This document shows, piece after piece, positions 54,795 to 61,594 of a stretch of 64,000 bases of DNA. The DNA is taken from assembly GCA_900545915.1 (NCBI GenBank), contig URAV01000018.1, positions 1-64,000 of the forward strand. The letters are read 5' to 3'. The notes under the pieces were generated by a model that saw only the letters and a list, made by a program, of their open reading frames with translations, did not search any database and was not told the origin of the DNA. Numbering within the stretch: the stretch's first letter is position 1; each line of letters starts with the position of its first letter. The position numbers and the translations under genes are program-made. Origin of the DNA: an uncultured Porphyromonadaceae bacterium (GTDB lineage Bacteria > Bacteroidota > Bacteroidia > Bacteroidales > Coprobacteraceae).

Positions 54795-54840
54795 GAAAGG
54801 GCAGCTGTTCAATTAGTTGTCCTTTCTTCATTTTATCAAT
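54795..54840 (+). terminator. Hairpin after the DUF3871 gene
   Basis: GAAAGGGCAGCT pairs (with mismatches) with AGTTGTCCTTTC; T-rich tail. Confidence 0.5.
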
Positions 54841-54857
54841 CATCAAATATTACAATC

Positions 54858-55133
54858 ATGAATAAATCTAAAATTGAAAATGCTATCAATCATATCACCT
54901 CTTTACAAGAAAGACTATGCTACTGTGAGAACAACCTACAATACATCAAACGCTTGCAAGCACTTAAATATTGGCTGCACAAGTTTGATTCATTTTTAGA
55001 TAGGAACAGCAAACAGCATGGTGAATATGCAGCAGTTTATGAAAGTTACTTCCATACTTGTTGCGGGTTCTCATTCTACGACAGAGTTTGTAACTCAATT
55101 CTTGTTTATGAATATGGTGACAGACCATTTTAA
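54858..55133 (+). CDS. Unknown small element protein (91 residues)
   Basis: ATG 54,858 gives MNKSKIENAINHITSLQERL, a helical N-terminus with a possible coiled coil, then CENNLQYIKRLQALKYWLHKF and a C-terminus with several Cys/Tyr residues. I recognise no domain. It is convergent with the 308-residue gene; a shared hairpin at about 55,149-55,173 can end both. Confidence 0.55.
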   Translation: MNKSKIENAINHITSLQERLCYCENNLQYIKRLQALKYWLHKFDSFLDRNSKQHGEYAAVYESYFHTCCGFSFYDRVCNSILVYEYGDRPF

Positions 55134-55158
55134 AGAATTAATGCAAAAAGAAAGAACA

Positions 55159-56085
55159 TTATTTTAAGTGTTCTTTCTGGCATTGTTCTATTAGTCCTTG
55201 CAAATATTCATCACTTACAGAACAAAGTAAGGTCTTAGCGGTTGAAGATTTCTTAAAATCTATATTATATCGTTTTATCTCGTTTTTATAGATTTCTTTA
55301 ATTGCTACCAATGTTGAATTTAAATTAACAATAGATAAACTTAATATAGGTTCAAACAACTCCTCGCTCTTGTCCAAGTCACAATTACTTATACTTAAGC
55401 CATGTACAAACACTGATAAATAACTTGCATAAGTTGAGAAAGAGGGATTTGAATCGACCATTTTATATAAAGAGTTCCAAGTAAATTGATTTTTCTCTTT
55501 GGGGTTAAGAAGAGGTTTTAAACTCTTATATTTCCAATTTGCATTCTCAATAATCTGATTAACAATTTTATTATTATTATAGAGTGGGCTTCTTTTTAAT
55601 TCTTTAATTATGAATTCCTTTGCAATCATATCAGATTTATTAGTATCTCTTACTTGGGTTACTAATGCTATAAACTCATCTTCTTTAATTCGTCCATTAT
55701 TAACTATTTGATTATAATCTGGATAATCCTTATATCTACAAAGAATTCCATCCAAAACATATAAATAATGTTTGAACACCTTTTCATCTTCGTTGGAGTT
55801 CATATATACATGATAGATAGTGGCTAAATTATCAATAATATTTCTACATAAGGTACAAGCTGATACATAATCACGGTTATGTGAATAAATAAGGAATATA
55901 GACTCCCATGTTTCTAACATTTTTTTTACAAGTCGCAATACATAGCTGGGAATATCATTAATTCCATCATTATTATACAACTTTTGTAATTCAGTAGTCA
56001 AATAGTCTAATTCTGAGAATGCAAATAAATAGACATCCTCATAATTCCATCCCATTCTTTCTGCTTCTGGATAAGAAATTCTCAT
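55159..56085 (-). CDS. Unknown helical element protein (308 residues, DUF5677-like)
   Basis: A 308-residue, mostly alpha-helical protein. The pattern CRNIIDNLATIYHVYMNSNED followed by a C-terminal YASYLSVFVHGLSISNC recalls DUF5677-type proteins; I am not sure of this. No membrane helix or catalytic motif. It is the only gene of the element's middle part on the minus strand, with its own well-formed promoter at 56,104-56,133, so it is independently expressed. Confidence 0.55.
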   Translation of the reverse strand: MRISYPEAERMGWNYEDVYLFAFSELDYLTTELQKLYNNDGINDIPSYVLRLVKKMLETWESIFLIYSHNRDYVSACTLCRNIIDNLATIYHVYMNSNEDEKVFKHYLYVLDGILCRYKDYPDYNQIVNNGRIKEDEFIALVTQVRDTNKSDMIAKEFIIKELKRSPLYNNNKIVNQIIENANWKYKSLKPLLNPKEKNQFTWNSLYKMVDSNPSFSTYASYLSVFVHGLSISNCDLDKSEELFEPILSLSIVNLNSTLVAIKEIYKNEIKRYNIDFKKSSTAKTLLCSVSDEYLQGLIEQCQKEHLK

Positions 56086-56103
56086 AATTAATTAATTTAT
56101 ATC

Positions 56104-56133
56104 CAAAGATAATCGTTTGAATACAATAAACAA
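56104..56133 (-). promoter_or_regulatory. Promoter of the 308-residue gene
   Basis: On the minus strand: TTG (56,131-56,133), a 19-base spacer and TATCTTTG (56,104-56,111). Full host-type consensus inside the element. Confidence 0.75.
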
Positions 56134-56134
56134 A

Positions 56135-56213
56135 ATATTCACTTTGATAATTAGTGAATGTTCCTTTAGTAATCAATGAGTTAGTAAAACCAACTCAGAA
56201 TTAATATTCACTT
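56135..56213. repeat. ATATTCACTT repeats upstream of the tyrosine recombinase
   Basis: ATATTCACTT at 56,135-56,144 and 56,204-56,213, plus the inverted AGTGAAT at 56,153-56,159 (ATTCACT, nine bases, AGTGAAT). The same ten bases open the left end of the element at 45,668. Possible binding sites for a recombinase or its regulator. Confidence 0.4.
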
Positions 56214-56242
56214 CTATTCGTTTCATTATAAAACAGAACATT

Positions 56243-56830
56243 ATGTCAGTTAAATATTCAAGCACAACGGCAGACTATCTTGTTTGGTCTGATGCAATGA
56301 ACCTCATAAGGAAGTTAGCCAAAGACGAGAATTATAAAATCTCACTTCTTATAGCTTTGGGATGCTTCACAGGATTAAGAATATCTGATATTCTATCTCT
56401 AAGGTGGAAGCAGATATTAGGTACTGACGAGTTTACAGTAATTGAGAAGAAGACAGGCAAAGTAAGAACTATCAGACTGAACCCACAATTACAGCAGCAC
56501 ATTAAAGAGTGCTACGAGCATATAAATCCTCTTGGAATCAATGCACCAATTCTTATAAGTCAGAAAGGCACTATCTTCACAGTTCAGAGAATTAATATCA
56601 TTCTTAAAGAGGTGAAGAAGAAGTACAGGTTAAAGATTAAGAACTTTAGCTGCCATTCGCTTAGAAAGACTTTTGGTAGGCAGGTCTATAACATGAACAG
56701 TGATAATGCTGAACTTGCCTTAGTAAAGCTCATGGAACTGTTCAACCATAGTTCTGTTGCCATTACTAAAAGATACTTGGGGTTAAGACAGGAGGAAATA
56801 TTGCAGACTTATGACTGTTTGAGCTTCTGA
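56243..56830 (+). CDS. Short tyrosine recombinase (catalytic domain only)
   Basis: A 195-residue phage-integrase-type protein that lacks the usual N-terminal core-binding domain. Active-site residues are present: Arg in CFTGLRISDIL, Lys in KKTGKVRT, His and Arg in CHSLRKTFG, His in LFNHSSVAI and the nucleophile Tyr in ITKRYLG. At this size it resembles FimB-type invertases. It could resolve or invert DNA on the element, as a second system beside the serine recombinase. Confidence 0.83.
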   Translation: MSVKYSSTTADYLVWSDAMNLIRKLAKDENYKISLLIALGCFTGLRISDILSLRWKQILGTDEFTVIEKKTGKVRTIRLNPQLQQHIKECYEHINPLGINAPILISQKGTIFTVQRINIILKEVKKKYRLKIKNFSCHSLRKTFGRQVYNMNSDNAELALVKLMELFNHSSVAITKRYLGLRQEEILQTYDCLSF

Positions 56831-56834
56831 TGAT

Positions 56835-56888
56835 TGGGACAGGATTATTAAGATTCACCTTATATGGTGGTCTGAATGGTTCTGTCCC
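56835..56888 (+). terminator. Hairpin after the tyrosine recombinase
   Basis: GGGACAG pairs with CTGTCCC, and GATTCACC with GGTGGTCTGAAT inside it. No T-run follows. Confidence 0.45.
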
Positions 56889-57234
56889 CAATCCATGAAA
56901 TATTGAGCTTAGATACATCTAAAGTCCAATCTTGGTAGTTTGGCATTTCAGCCTTATAGAAGTAAGTCAATTCCATTAATTTACAGAGTTTAGAACGATT
57001 TCAACTCTTATTAGTTAAGCCACAGGTAGCACTTCTTGAATATCCAACAATATGCTGACTTAAAGATAGTAATTCAAGGCAGGTTAGAATATTCAGAATT
57101 CAGTCTTTATATAGGGAGAAGTGAATTTGATACCCACATGGATTTACAGAGTTCAGATGCAACTCTGCTTAAATACCCTATTAATTCCCTGTTTAGTAAC
57201 ACAATAATTACTATTAATCTTCACTCCATGCTGA
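56889..57234. other. Gene-poor stretch
   Basis: Only an 81-codon frame (57,036-57,281) from a TTG start, with no recognisable features, and a CAGAGTT/AACTCTG hairpin (about 57,147-57,167). I see no supported gene. Confidence 0.5.
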
Positions 57235-57261
57235 TTGATTTAAAACCTTTTGTTATCTTTG
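57235..57261 (+). promoter_or_regulatory. Promoter of the candidate element RNA
   Basis: TATCTTTG at 57,254-57,261 (TAnnTTTG). A TTG at 57,235-57,237 is 16 bases upstream, shorter than the consensus spacing. Confidence 0.5.
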
Positions 57262-57265
57262 CACC

Positions 57266-57533
57266 AATTCCAATGAACTAATGAGATAGGGAGTTGGAAG
57301 GACATATTTAACGAAAGGTGTTATTGAAATTATCTTCTACTGACAAATTCTCGCAAAATTTGAAATGGAGTGAAGATGGTAGCAATAGCACCCACATCAT
57401 TTGTTATATACCTACCTTTTATAAGGTTTCTATATCTCAAACTGGTGTGGGGCTATTGTTTTATCCACTCCAAAGGCAATGCGAGAAGCCAGTCAGTAGG
57501 GTAAAACATATATAGTTCCCACACCTTTTTTAT
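57266..57533 (+). ncRNA. Candidate long-hairpin RNA of the mobile element
   Basis: From a promoter box at 57,254 to a T-run at 57,526-57,531, helices nest one inside the next: AAAGGTGT/ACACCTTT (57,314 and 57,521), CTACTGAC/GTCAGTAG (57,337 and 57,492), TTCTCGC/GCGAGAA (57,348 and 57,481), TGGAGTG/CACTCCA (57,366 and 57,466), CAATAGC/GCTATTG (57,383 and 57,452), CCCAC/GTGGG (57,391 and 57,447) and an inner ACCTT/AAGGT hairpin. A 5' hairpin TTCCAA/TTGGAA (57,268, 57,294) precedes them. The overall shape, one long interrupted hairpin with internal loops, recalls 6S RNA, but this is a resemblance of shape only. Confidence 0.6.
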
Positions 57534-57580
57534 TTTAAATAGCTTATCCATAGGGAACAGGTAGGCATAATATCATTATT

Positions 57581-58243
57581 ATGGAATTAGTTAATAGTTT
57601 AAGTGCCAAAAGTCCTCTATGCTATGATACAGGGTGTAGATTATATATGCCTTCATCATTCTTAGAGAAATCCTTTAAGTTACCATATATCGAATACACT
57701 ACTAAAGGCAGAATAAGTAAGAAAGAACGAGAAGAAAAATATATTCTAAAAGAATGGGATAAACTTAGATTCTTATATAACTGCATGAGTCAATGTACAG
57801 ACTTTTGCATATCTCAAGATGAAGTAGATTACTTATTATCTGATTCCTTCAAGACTTTATGTAACATATTTCAAAAAGCATACCCACCTGTTATTGATGA
57901 AGATGGATGCTTAATCATTAAATCTTTTGATGAGCCACCTAGAACTTATGTCCCTATAGCTAATCATGTGGGAGAATATTGTAGATATAAAATAGAATAT
58001 TTTCCAGAAGAGGGTACATTATATGTTCAAACCACTAAGAAAGGAGATACTAAGAGTGAAATTAGAAATCTTAAAGTTGAATGCTCATTCGAGTTTTATA
58101 AATATCTACAAATATATTGGGGCATAGCATATATTGAATACCTGTCTGAAGGGGGTGAATATAATTGTTGCCCTAAATATGAAACACGCAGAATTTATGA
58201 CGCTATAGATAGAGGCATGATTAGAACAATGAAATCAATATAA
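57581..58243 (+). CDS. Unknown element protein (220 residues)
   Basis: I do not recognise it. MELVNSLSAKSPLCYDTGCRLYMPSSFLEKSF begins a cytoplasmic protein with nine cysteines spread along its length (Cys 14 and 19, 68, 73, 77, 92, and later), and a C-terminal CCPKYETRRIYDAIDRGMIRTMK. The codon pattern is AT-rich, as for the element. It ends five bases before the lipoprotein gene; a 15-base direct repeat joins the end of one to the start of the other. Confidence 0.6.
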   Translation: MELVNSLSAKSPLCYDTGCRLYMPSSFLEKSFKLPYIEYTTKGRISKKEREEKYILKEWDKLRFLYNCMSQCTDFCISQDEVDYLLSDSFKTLCNIFQKAYPPVIDEDGCLIIKSFDEPPRTYVPIANHVGEYCRYKIEYFPEEGTLYVQTTKKGDTKSEIRNLKVECSFEFYKYLQIYWGIAYIEYLSEGGEYNCCPKYETRRIYDAIDRGMIRTMKSI

Positions 58244-58259
58244 TAACAATGAAATCAAT
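58225..58259 (+). repeat. 15-base direct repeat at a gene junction
   Basis: AACAATGAAATCAAT occurs at 58,225-58,239 and 58,245-58,259; the second contains the ATG of the lipoprotein gene, the first its in-frame echo at the end of the upstream gene. Confidence 0.6.
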
Positions 58260-59460
58260 TAGATTATTGGCAACCTCACTATTGGTTGCATTAAGCATGG
58301 GAGTTTGTTCCTGTGGGGACGATGAATTGGAGGTAAATCCACCTTTAACCAATGTAGAACAAATGTGCTTGGAATATGGAATTACAGACTATAAGAATAT
58401 CGAATTGCTAAGTCTGTTTGAACATGGAAATAATACTATTATCAATTTAGGTCAAGCAAACTTCTCTGGACTAAAGGATGATAAGCTATGGCTTGCATCA
58501 TTCAACGTAGAGAACAAATCACCTATTATTAATTGGACTGACGAGTTGCCATTTAACAGGAATCGCAGAATTTACAAAGGCTATGGAGAATATGAAGATG
58601 TTACGATTCAACAGATAACTCTGTTACAAGTAATGCCATTCAATCAAGACTTTGTCGCATCATTAAGTTACAGCTTTGGAAAAGACTATAGCTACTATGC
58701 CTTACTTTTCAAACAGAGTTCACAAACTAAAGAAGTTCAAATTAAAGAGGGTGGTTTCGGCATAGGCTTATGGTACGAAAACTCTATCATAAACAACAGA
58801 TGTTGCTACTCGCTGTCTGGAGATACTATCTATGTAGCAGAGAAAGGTTTTGGATTTTCCAATAATGTAGGAACTCTCTATACTTCTGAACTTTTATCTT
58901 ATGAAGAAGCAATCTACAGTCATAGAGATAATAAAGGCTTCTTCGTGGGTAAAAGAAGTTTTAAATTGGGAGAGGATTTATGGCATATCCAAGTACCACA
59001 GCTTAACGATGAACCTGCTGATGCCAAGATTGAGGTCAGTGTAGAAGATAAATCTACGCCAGTTTGGAAGTTCAATGTCAATATTACACATTATGATGGG
59101 GCTAAGAAGAATGTAACATTTGAAGTAGATACTGATAATGGTACAATCAAAGGACAGGATGATTATGCTTCCCTCATTATAGGTAAATGGAAGATGACAA
59201 GTGGTAATGCTGTTGCCACCCATGTAACTTATAAGAATGATGGTACATTTGAATACACAAGTACAGAAGATGGCTCTTATAACGAAGTGGGCAAGTACAA
59301 GATAGACGGTAAGAAACTCTATGAAATGTACAGTGATGAAGATGAATGGATTATCAATGATATCCTGTTACTTAATTCAATGACCTTATCAGTGCAGGAA
59401 TTGGAAGCTGATGGAGTTACCCCCACAGGTCAGAAGTACTCTTATCAGAGAGTGGAATAA
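58249..59460 (+). CDS. Element-encoded lipoprotein with lipocalin-like C-terminus
   Basis: A 403-residue protein with a lipobox at MGVCSC near residue 22. The middle (about 60-260) is beta-rich and unknown. The last 100 residues (LIIGKWKMTSGNAVATHVTYKNDGTFEYTSTEDGSYNEVGKYKIDGKKLYEM) look like the small lipocalin-type domain (IGKW start) common in Bacteroidota lipoproteins. Likely a surface or periplasmic lipoprotein, thus cargo rather than a mobility gene. Probably co-transcribed with the 220-residue gene. Confidence 0.68.
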   Translation: MKSIRLLATSLLVALSMGVCSCGDDELEVNPPLTNVEQMCLEYGITDYKNIELLSLFEHGNNTIINLGQANFSGLKDDKLWLASFNVENKSPIINWTDELPFNRNRRIYKGYGEYEDVTIQQITLLQVMPFNQDFVASLSYSFGKDYSYYALLFKQSSQTKEVQIKEGGFGIGLWYENSIINNRCCYSLSGDTIYVAEKGFGFSNNVGTLYTSELLSYEEAIYSHRDNKGFFVGKRSFKLGEDLWHIQVPQLNDEPADAKIEVSVEDKSTPVWKFNVNITHYDGAKKNVTFEVDTDNGTIKGQDDYASLIIGKWKMTSGNAVATHVTYKNDGTFEYTSTEDGSYNEVGKYKIDGKKLYEMYSDEDEWIINDILLLNSMTLSVQELEADGVTPTGQKYSYQRVE

Positions 59461-59524
59461 AGGACTTATTCATACTAAAAGTGAGCAGCATTTGAGAAAA
59501 CTCTTATGCTGCTCTCTTCTATAA

Positions 59525-59896
59525 CTATTTCATAAATACAAAATAGACAGCCAATATTAAGCAAACAAAGGCAGCTACATGATTCCAGTGCAAAGCTTCA
59601 CCTTTAAAGAATACAGTTGTAAAAACTGTGAATATAATAAGAGTTATTACTTCTTGAAGAACCTTCAACTGCATCAAGGAAAATGGTCCTCCATTACCAA
59701 TATATCCAATGCGATTCGCTGGAATTTGACAAGAATACTCAAGAAAAGCAATTGACCAACTAAAGGCTATTACCCCTATCAATGGAAGACCAGCAAACCA
59801 AGAATATTCCTGTTTCATCTTTAAATGACCATACCAAGCAAAAGTCATGAAGACATTCGATACTATAAGCAATAAAATTGTGTAGAGAGCTTTCAT
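59525..59896 (-). CDS. Intact DUF486 (DMT-type) membrane protein carried by the element
   Basis: A 123-residue protein with four hydrophobic helices, starting MKALYTILLLIVSNVFMTFAWYG. It is similar over its whole length to the interrupted host gene: host C-part EYSFQIPANRIG versus element EYSCQIPANRIG, ending AVYFVFMK in both. Synonymous sites differ a great deal, so it is not a recent duplication. It lies 80 bases inside the right edge, in the orientation of the broken gene and directly downstream of the truncated 5' fragment and ttcA. It probably replaces the disrupted function. The transported substrate, if any, is unknown. Confidence 0.88.
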   Translation of the reverse strand: MKALYTILLLIVSNVFMTFAWYGHLKMKQEYSWFAGLPLIGVIAFSWSIAFLEYSCQIPANRIGYIGNGGPFSLMQLKVLQEVITLIIFTVFTTVFFKGEALHWNHVAAFVCLILAVYFVFMK

Positions 59897-59949
59897 ATTA
59901 TTCTAATTCTACTATACATTATTATATATCAACGTAAAGTGTTAAATAC

Positions 59950-60132
59950 TCAGTTGGGTTTTTCTATTTTATTATACTCAGCGAGAGCAATTCCCCATGA
60001 AAATAAAATTACAGCGTATAAAGGCCAGTTCGAAATGATCTTCATTTCTTGAAGTTTCAGATGACCGTACCATGCAAAAGTCATAAAAATGTTTGATACG
60101 GTTAATAATAGAATAGTGTAAAGTCCTTGCAT
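59950..60132 (-). pseudogene. 5' fragment of host DUF486 gene
   Basis: A 60-codon frame: MQGLYTILLLTVSNIFMTFAWYG up to GIALAEY is host sequence; the last seven codons (NKIEKPN) are from the element. It lacks the C-terminal helices, so the fragment is unlikely to work alone. It lies 26 bases after the ttcA stop, so it is part of the ttcA operon; its transcript continues into the intact element copy. The matching 3' part is at 45,458-45,673. Confidence 0.85.
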
Positions 60133-60158
60133 ATTAATTGTTTTTATGTTGTATTGTT

Positions 60159-60935
60159 TTATGAATCTGTCTTAATTTTGCTTGGGTCGGGTTCTATAAA
60201 TCCCGGTAAATATTCGGGTTGTATATGGGTCATGCTGTTCCATATATGGTTACGCACTTGAGGACTTATTTTTTCTAAACTTTTTAATACCTCTTTCATC
60301 TCAGCACGATTAGATGATTTTTCATAAGGACAGACCTTTTCCTGCTTGATGTATCCCGATAGTTGAGATAACCGGAGGAGGTCTTTTTCTTCTATCAGAC
60401 AAAGCGGACGGATAAGAGTCATTTTAAATTTACTCATCGATAAGCGAGGAGGCATAGTTCCGAAAGAACCTTGAAATGCCATATTCATGAGCAGCGTCTG
60501 TATTATGTCGTCTTGATGATGACCCAGCGCTATTTTATTACATTGTTGTTCTTTGGCTATGGAAAACATAGCTTTGCGCCGATACCATGAACAGAGGAAA
60601 CAGGGCGATTTTCTTTTGTCGTTTTCAGGATCGAACTCTGTTATATATTCGAGGAATGGAATACCCGACTGTTCACAATGTTCTTTCAAATAGGATGTGT
60701 CGCTTTTATATGAAATATTTTTCATACGTATATGAACAGCTATTGCTGTAAATCGGGGAGAAAATATCTTCATTCGTTTTCCTAATAACTCGACCAGAGC
60801 AAGAGAATCTTTTCCTCCAGACAATCCGATAAGAATGCGGTCTCCGTTTTCTATTAACCGGTACGATTCTATCGCTTTTTTTATTTTTCGATCGAGGTGA
60901 TATAATAATAGATCCTTTTCGCTTTTTTCAGTCAT
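60159..60935 (-). CDS. ttcA: TtcA-family tRNA 2-thiocytidine biosynthesis protein
   Basis: A 258-residue PP-loop ATPase. SGGKDSLAL is the PP-loop; CFLC and GHHQDDIIQTLLMN are conserved in TtcA, which thiolates C32 of some tRNAs using an iron-sulfur cluster. The third cluster Cys may be that in KVCPYEKSS. Some relatives are annotated only as ATP-binding proteins. Its last codons (DPSKIKTDS) coincide with a left end of the MITE-like repeat, so the C-terminus has probably been rewritten by that repeat. The disrupted DUF486 gene follows. Confidence 0.82.
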   Translation of the reverse strand: MTEKSEKDLLLYHLDRKIKKAIESYRLIENGDRILIGLSGGKDSLALVELLGKRMKIFSPRFTAIAVHIRMKNISYKSDTSYLKEHCEQSGIPFLEYITEFDPENDKRKSPCFLCSWYRRKAMFSIAKEQQCNKIALGHHQDDIIQTLLMNMAFQGSFGTMPPRLSMSKFKMTLIRPLCLIEEKDLLRLSQLSGYIKQEKVCPYEKSSNRAEMKEVLKSLEKISPQVRNHIWNSMTHIQPEYLPGFIEPDPSKIKTDS

Positions 60936-61011
60936 ACCCCTTTCTGTTTTTCAAGCTGACAAAAGTAGTATATTTTAAATGATCGGAGAATCGGATTTAG
61001 GAAAATATTTT

Positions 61012-61019
61012 TATCTTTA
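61012..61019 (+). promoter_or_regulatory. -7-like element of the YcxB-like gene
   Basis: TATCTTTA, one mismatch from TAnnTTTG, 34 bases before GTG 61,054. It lies inside the longer frame that starts at 60,979. Confidence 0.35.
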
Positions 61020-61053
61020 CCCTCATAATTTTATAATTAGGATATACATAGAG

Positions 61054-61542
61054 GTGATTGTTACACAACCGTATAAAATTTCCGGAGAACGGTATCTGAA
61101 ACTTTTGTTTCGCCAATATTGGAAAAGAAACTGGGGGTGGTTTCTTTTGCCGGTATTTATCTTATCGGCACTGGCTTTTCATACTTCAGATGTAGTGTAT
61201 GTAGTTGTTATATTAGTATTCGGTGCATTTCCTTTTTTGTTGTTAAATGCCTATTTTAAGATTGCTACCCGTCCTCATAATCGTTTTCTGTTGTTAGAGA
61301 AACAATTGGATATGGATAATGAGCAGATGATTTTTCATTTTGAAGATGATAAAACGGAAATAGTGAGGTGGTCTGATATGATTAATGCAGAACCGTTCTC
61401 ATCATACTATCTGCTTTATCTCGATAAGAATCGTTTTTTCTATATTCCTAAAAATATATTTTACAATGATGGAGACCGTATTTGGTTCGAACAAGAGGTT
61501 TTGTATAAAATAATGTATCGGAATAGGCAAAACATTTCTTAA
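61054..61542 (+). CDS. YcxB-like membrane protein
   Basis: A protein of about 162 residues with two membrane helices (WFLLPVFILSALAFHTSDVVYVVVILVFGAF) and a C-terminal beta-sheet domain (QMIFHFEDDKTEIVRWSDMINAEPFSSYYLLYL), the layout of YcxB-type proteins. I start at GTG 61,054 because a -7-like box precedes it; an upstream ATG at 60,979 in the same frame is the alternative. Function unknown. Confidence 0.65.
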   Translation: MIVTQPYKISGERYLKLLFRQYWKRNWGWFLLPVFILSALAFHTSDVVYVVVILVFGAFPFLLLNAYFKIATRPHNRFLLLEKQLDMDNEQMIFHFEDDKTEIVRWSDMINAEPFSSYYLLYLDKNRFFYIPKNIFYNDGDRIWFEQEVLYKIMYRNRQNIS

Positions 61543-61549
61543 AAAAGAA

Positions 61550-61557
61550 TATCTTTG
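61550..61557 (+). promoter_or_regulatory. -7 element upstream of the TPR/PD40 gene
   Basis: TATCTTTG, 37 bases before the ATG; no TTG at the usual distance. Confidence 0.45.
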
Positions 61558-61594
61558 TGTATCATCATATTGGATGTAATAAAAAACAGGAAAA

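Larger units (their letters stand above)
45671..59976. mobile_element. 14.3-kb serine-recombinase element inserted in the DUF486 gene
   Basis: The edges are set by the split host gene: ATA at 45,668-45,670 and ATA at 59,974-59,976 are the only shared bases, with TC two bases on, so the crossover is within a few bases of these points. It begins with a large serine recombinase and ends with an intact replacement for the gene it broke. Composition is AT-richer than the host and Arg codons are mostly AGA/AGG instead of CGT/CGG. No relaxase or type IV secretion gene was seen, so it is mobilisable or passively transferred rather than self-conjugative. Confidence 0.85.

Noticed and set aside
57036..57281. 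81-codon frame from TTG
   Set aside because: Weak start, no motifs, and its end overlaps the promoter of the RNA candidate.
57318..57515. 65-codon frame from GTG
   Set aside because: It lies inside the nested-helix RNA candidate and shows no domain; base pairing explains its sequence.
45671..59976. Self-transmissible conjugative element
   Set aside because: No relaxase, coupling protein or type IV secretion gene is seen, so self-transfer is not supported.
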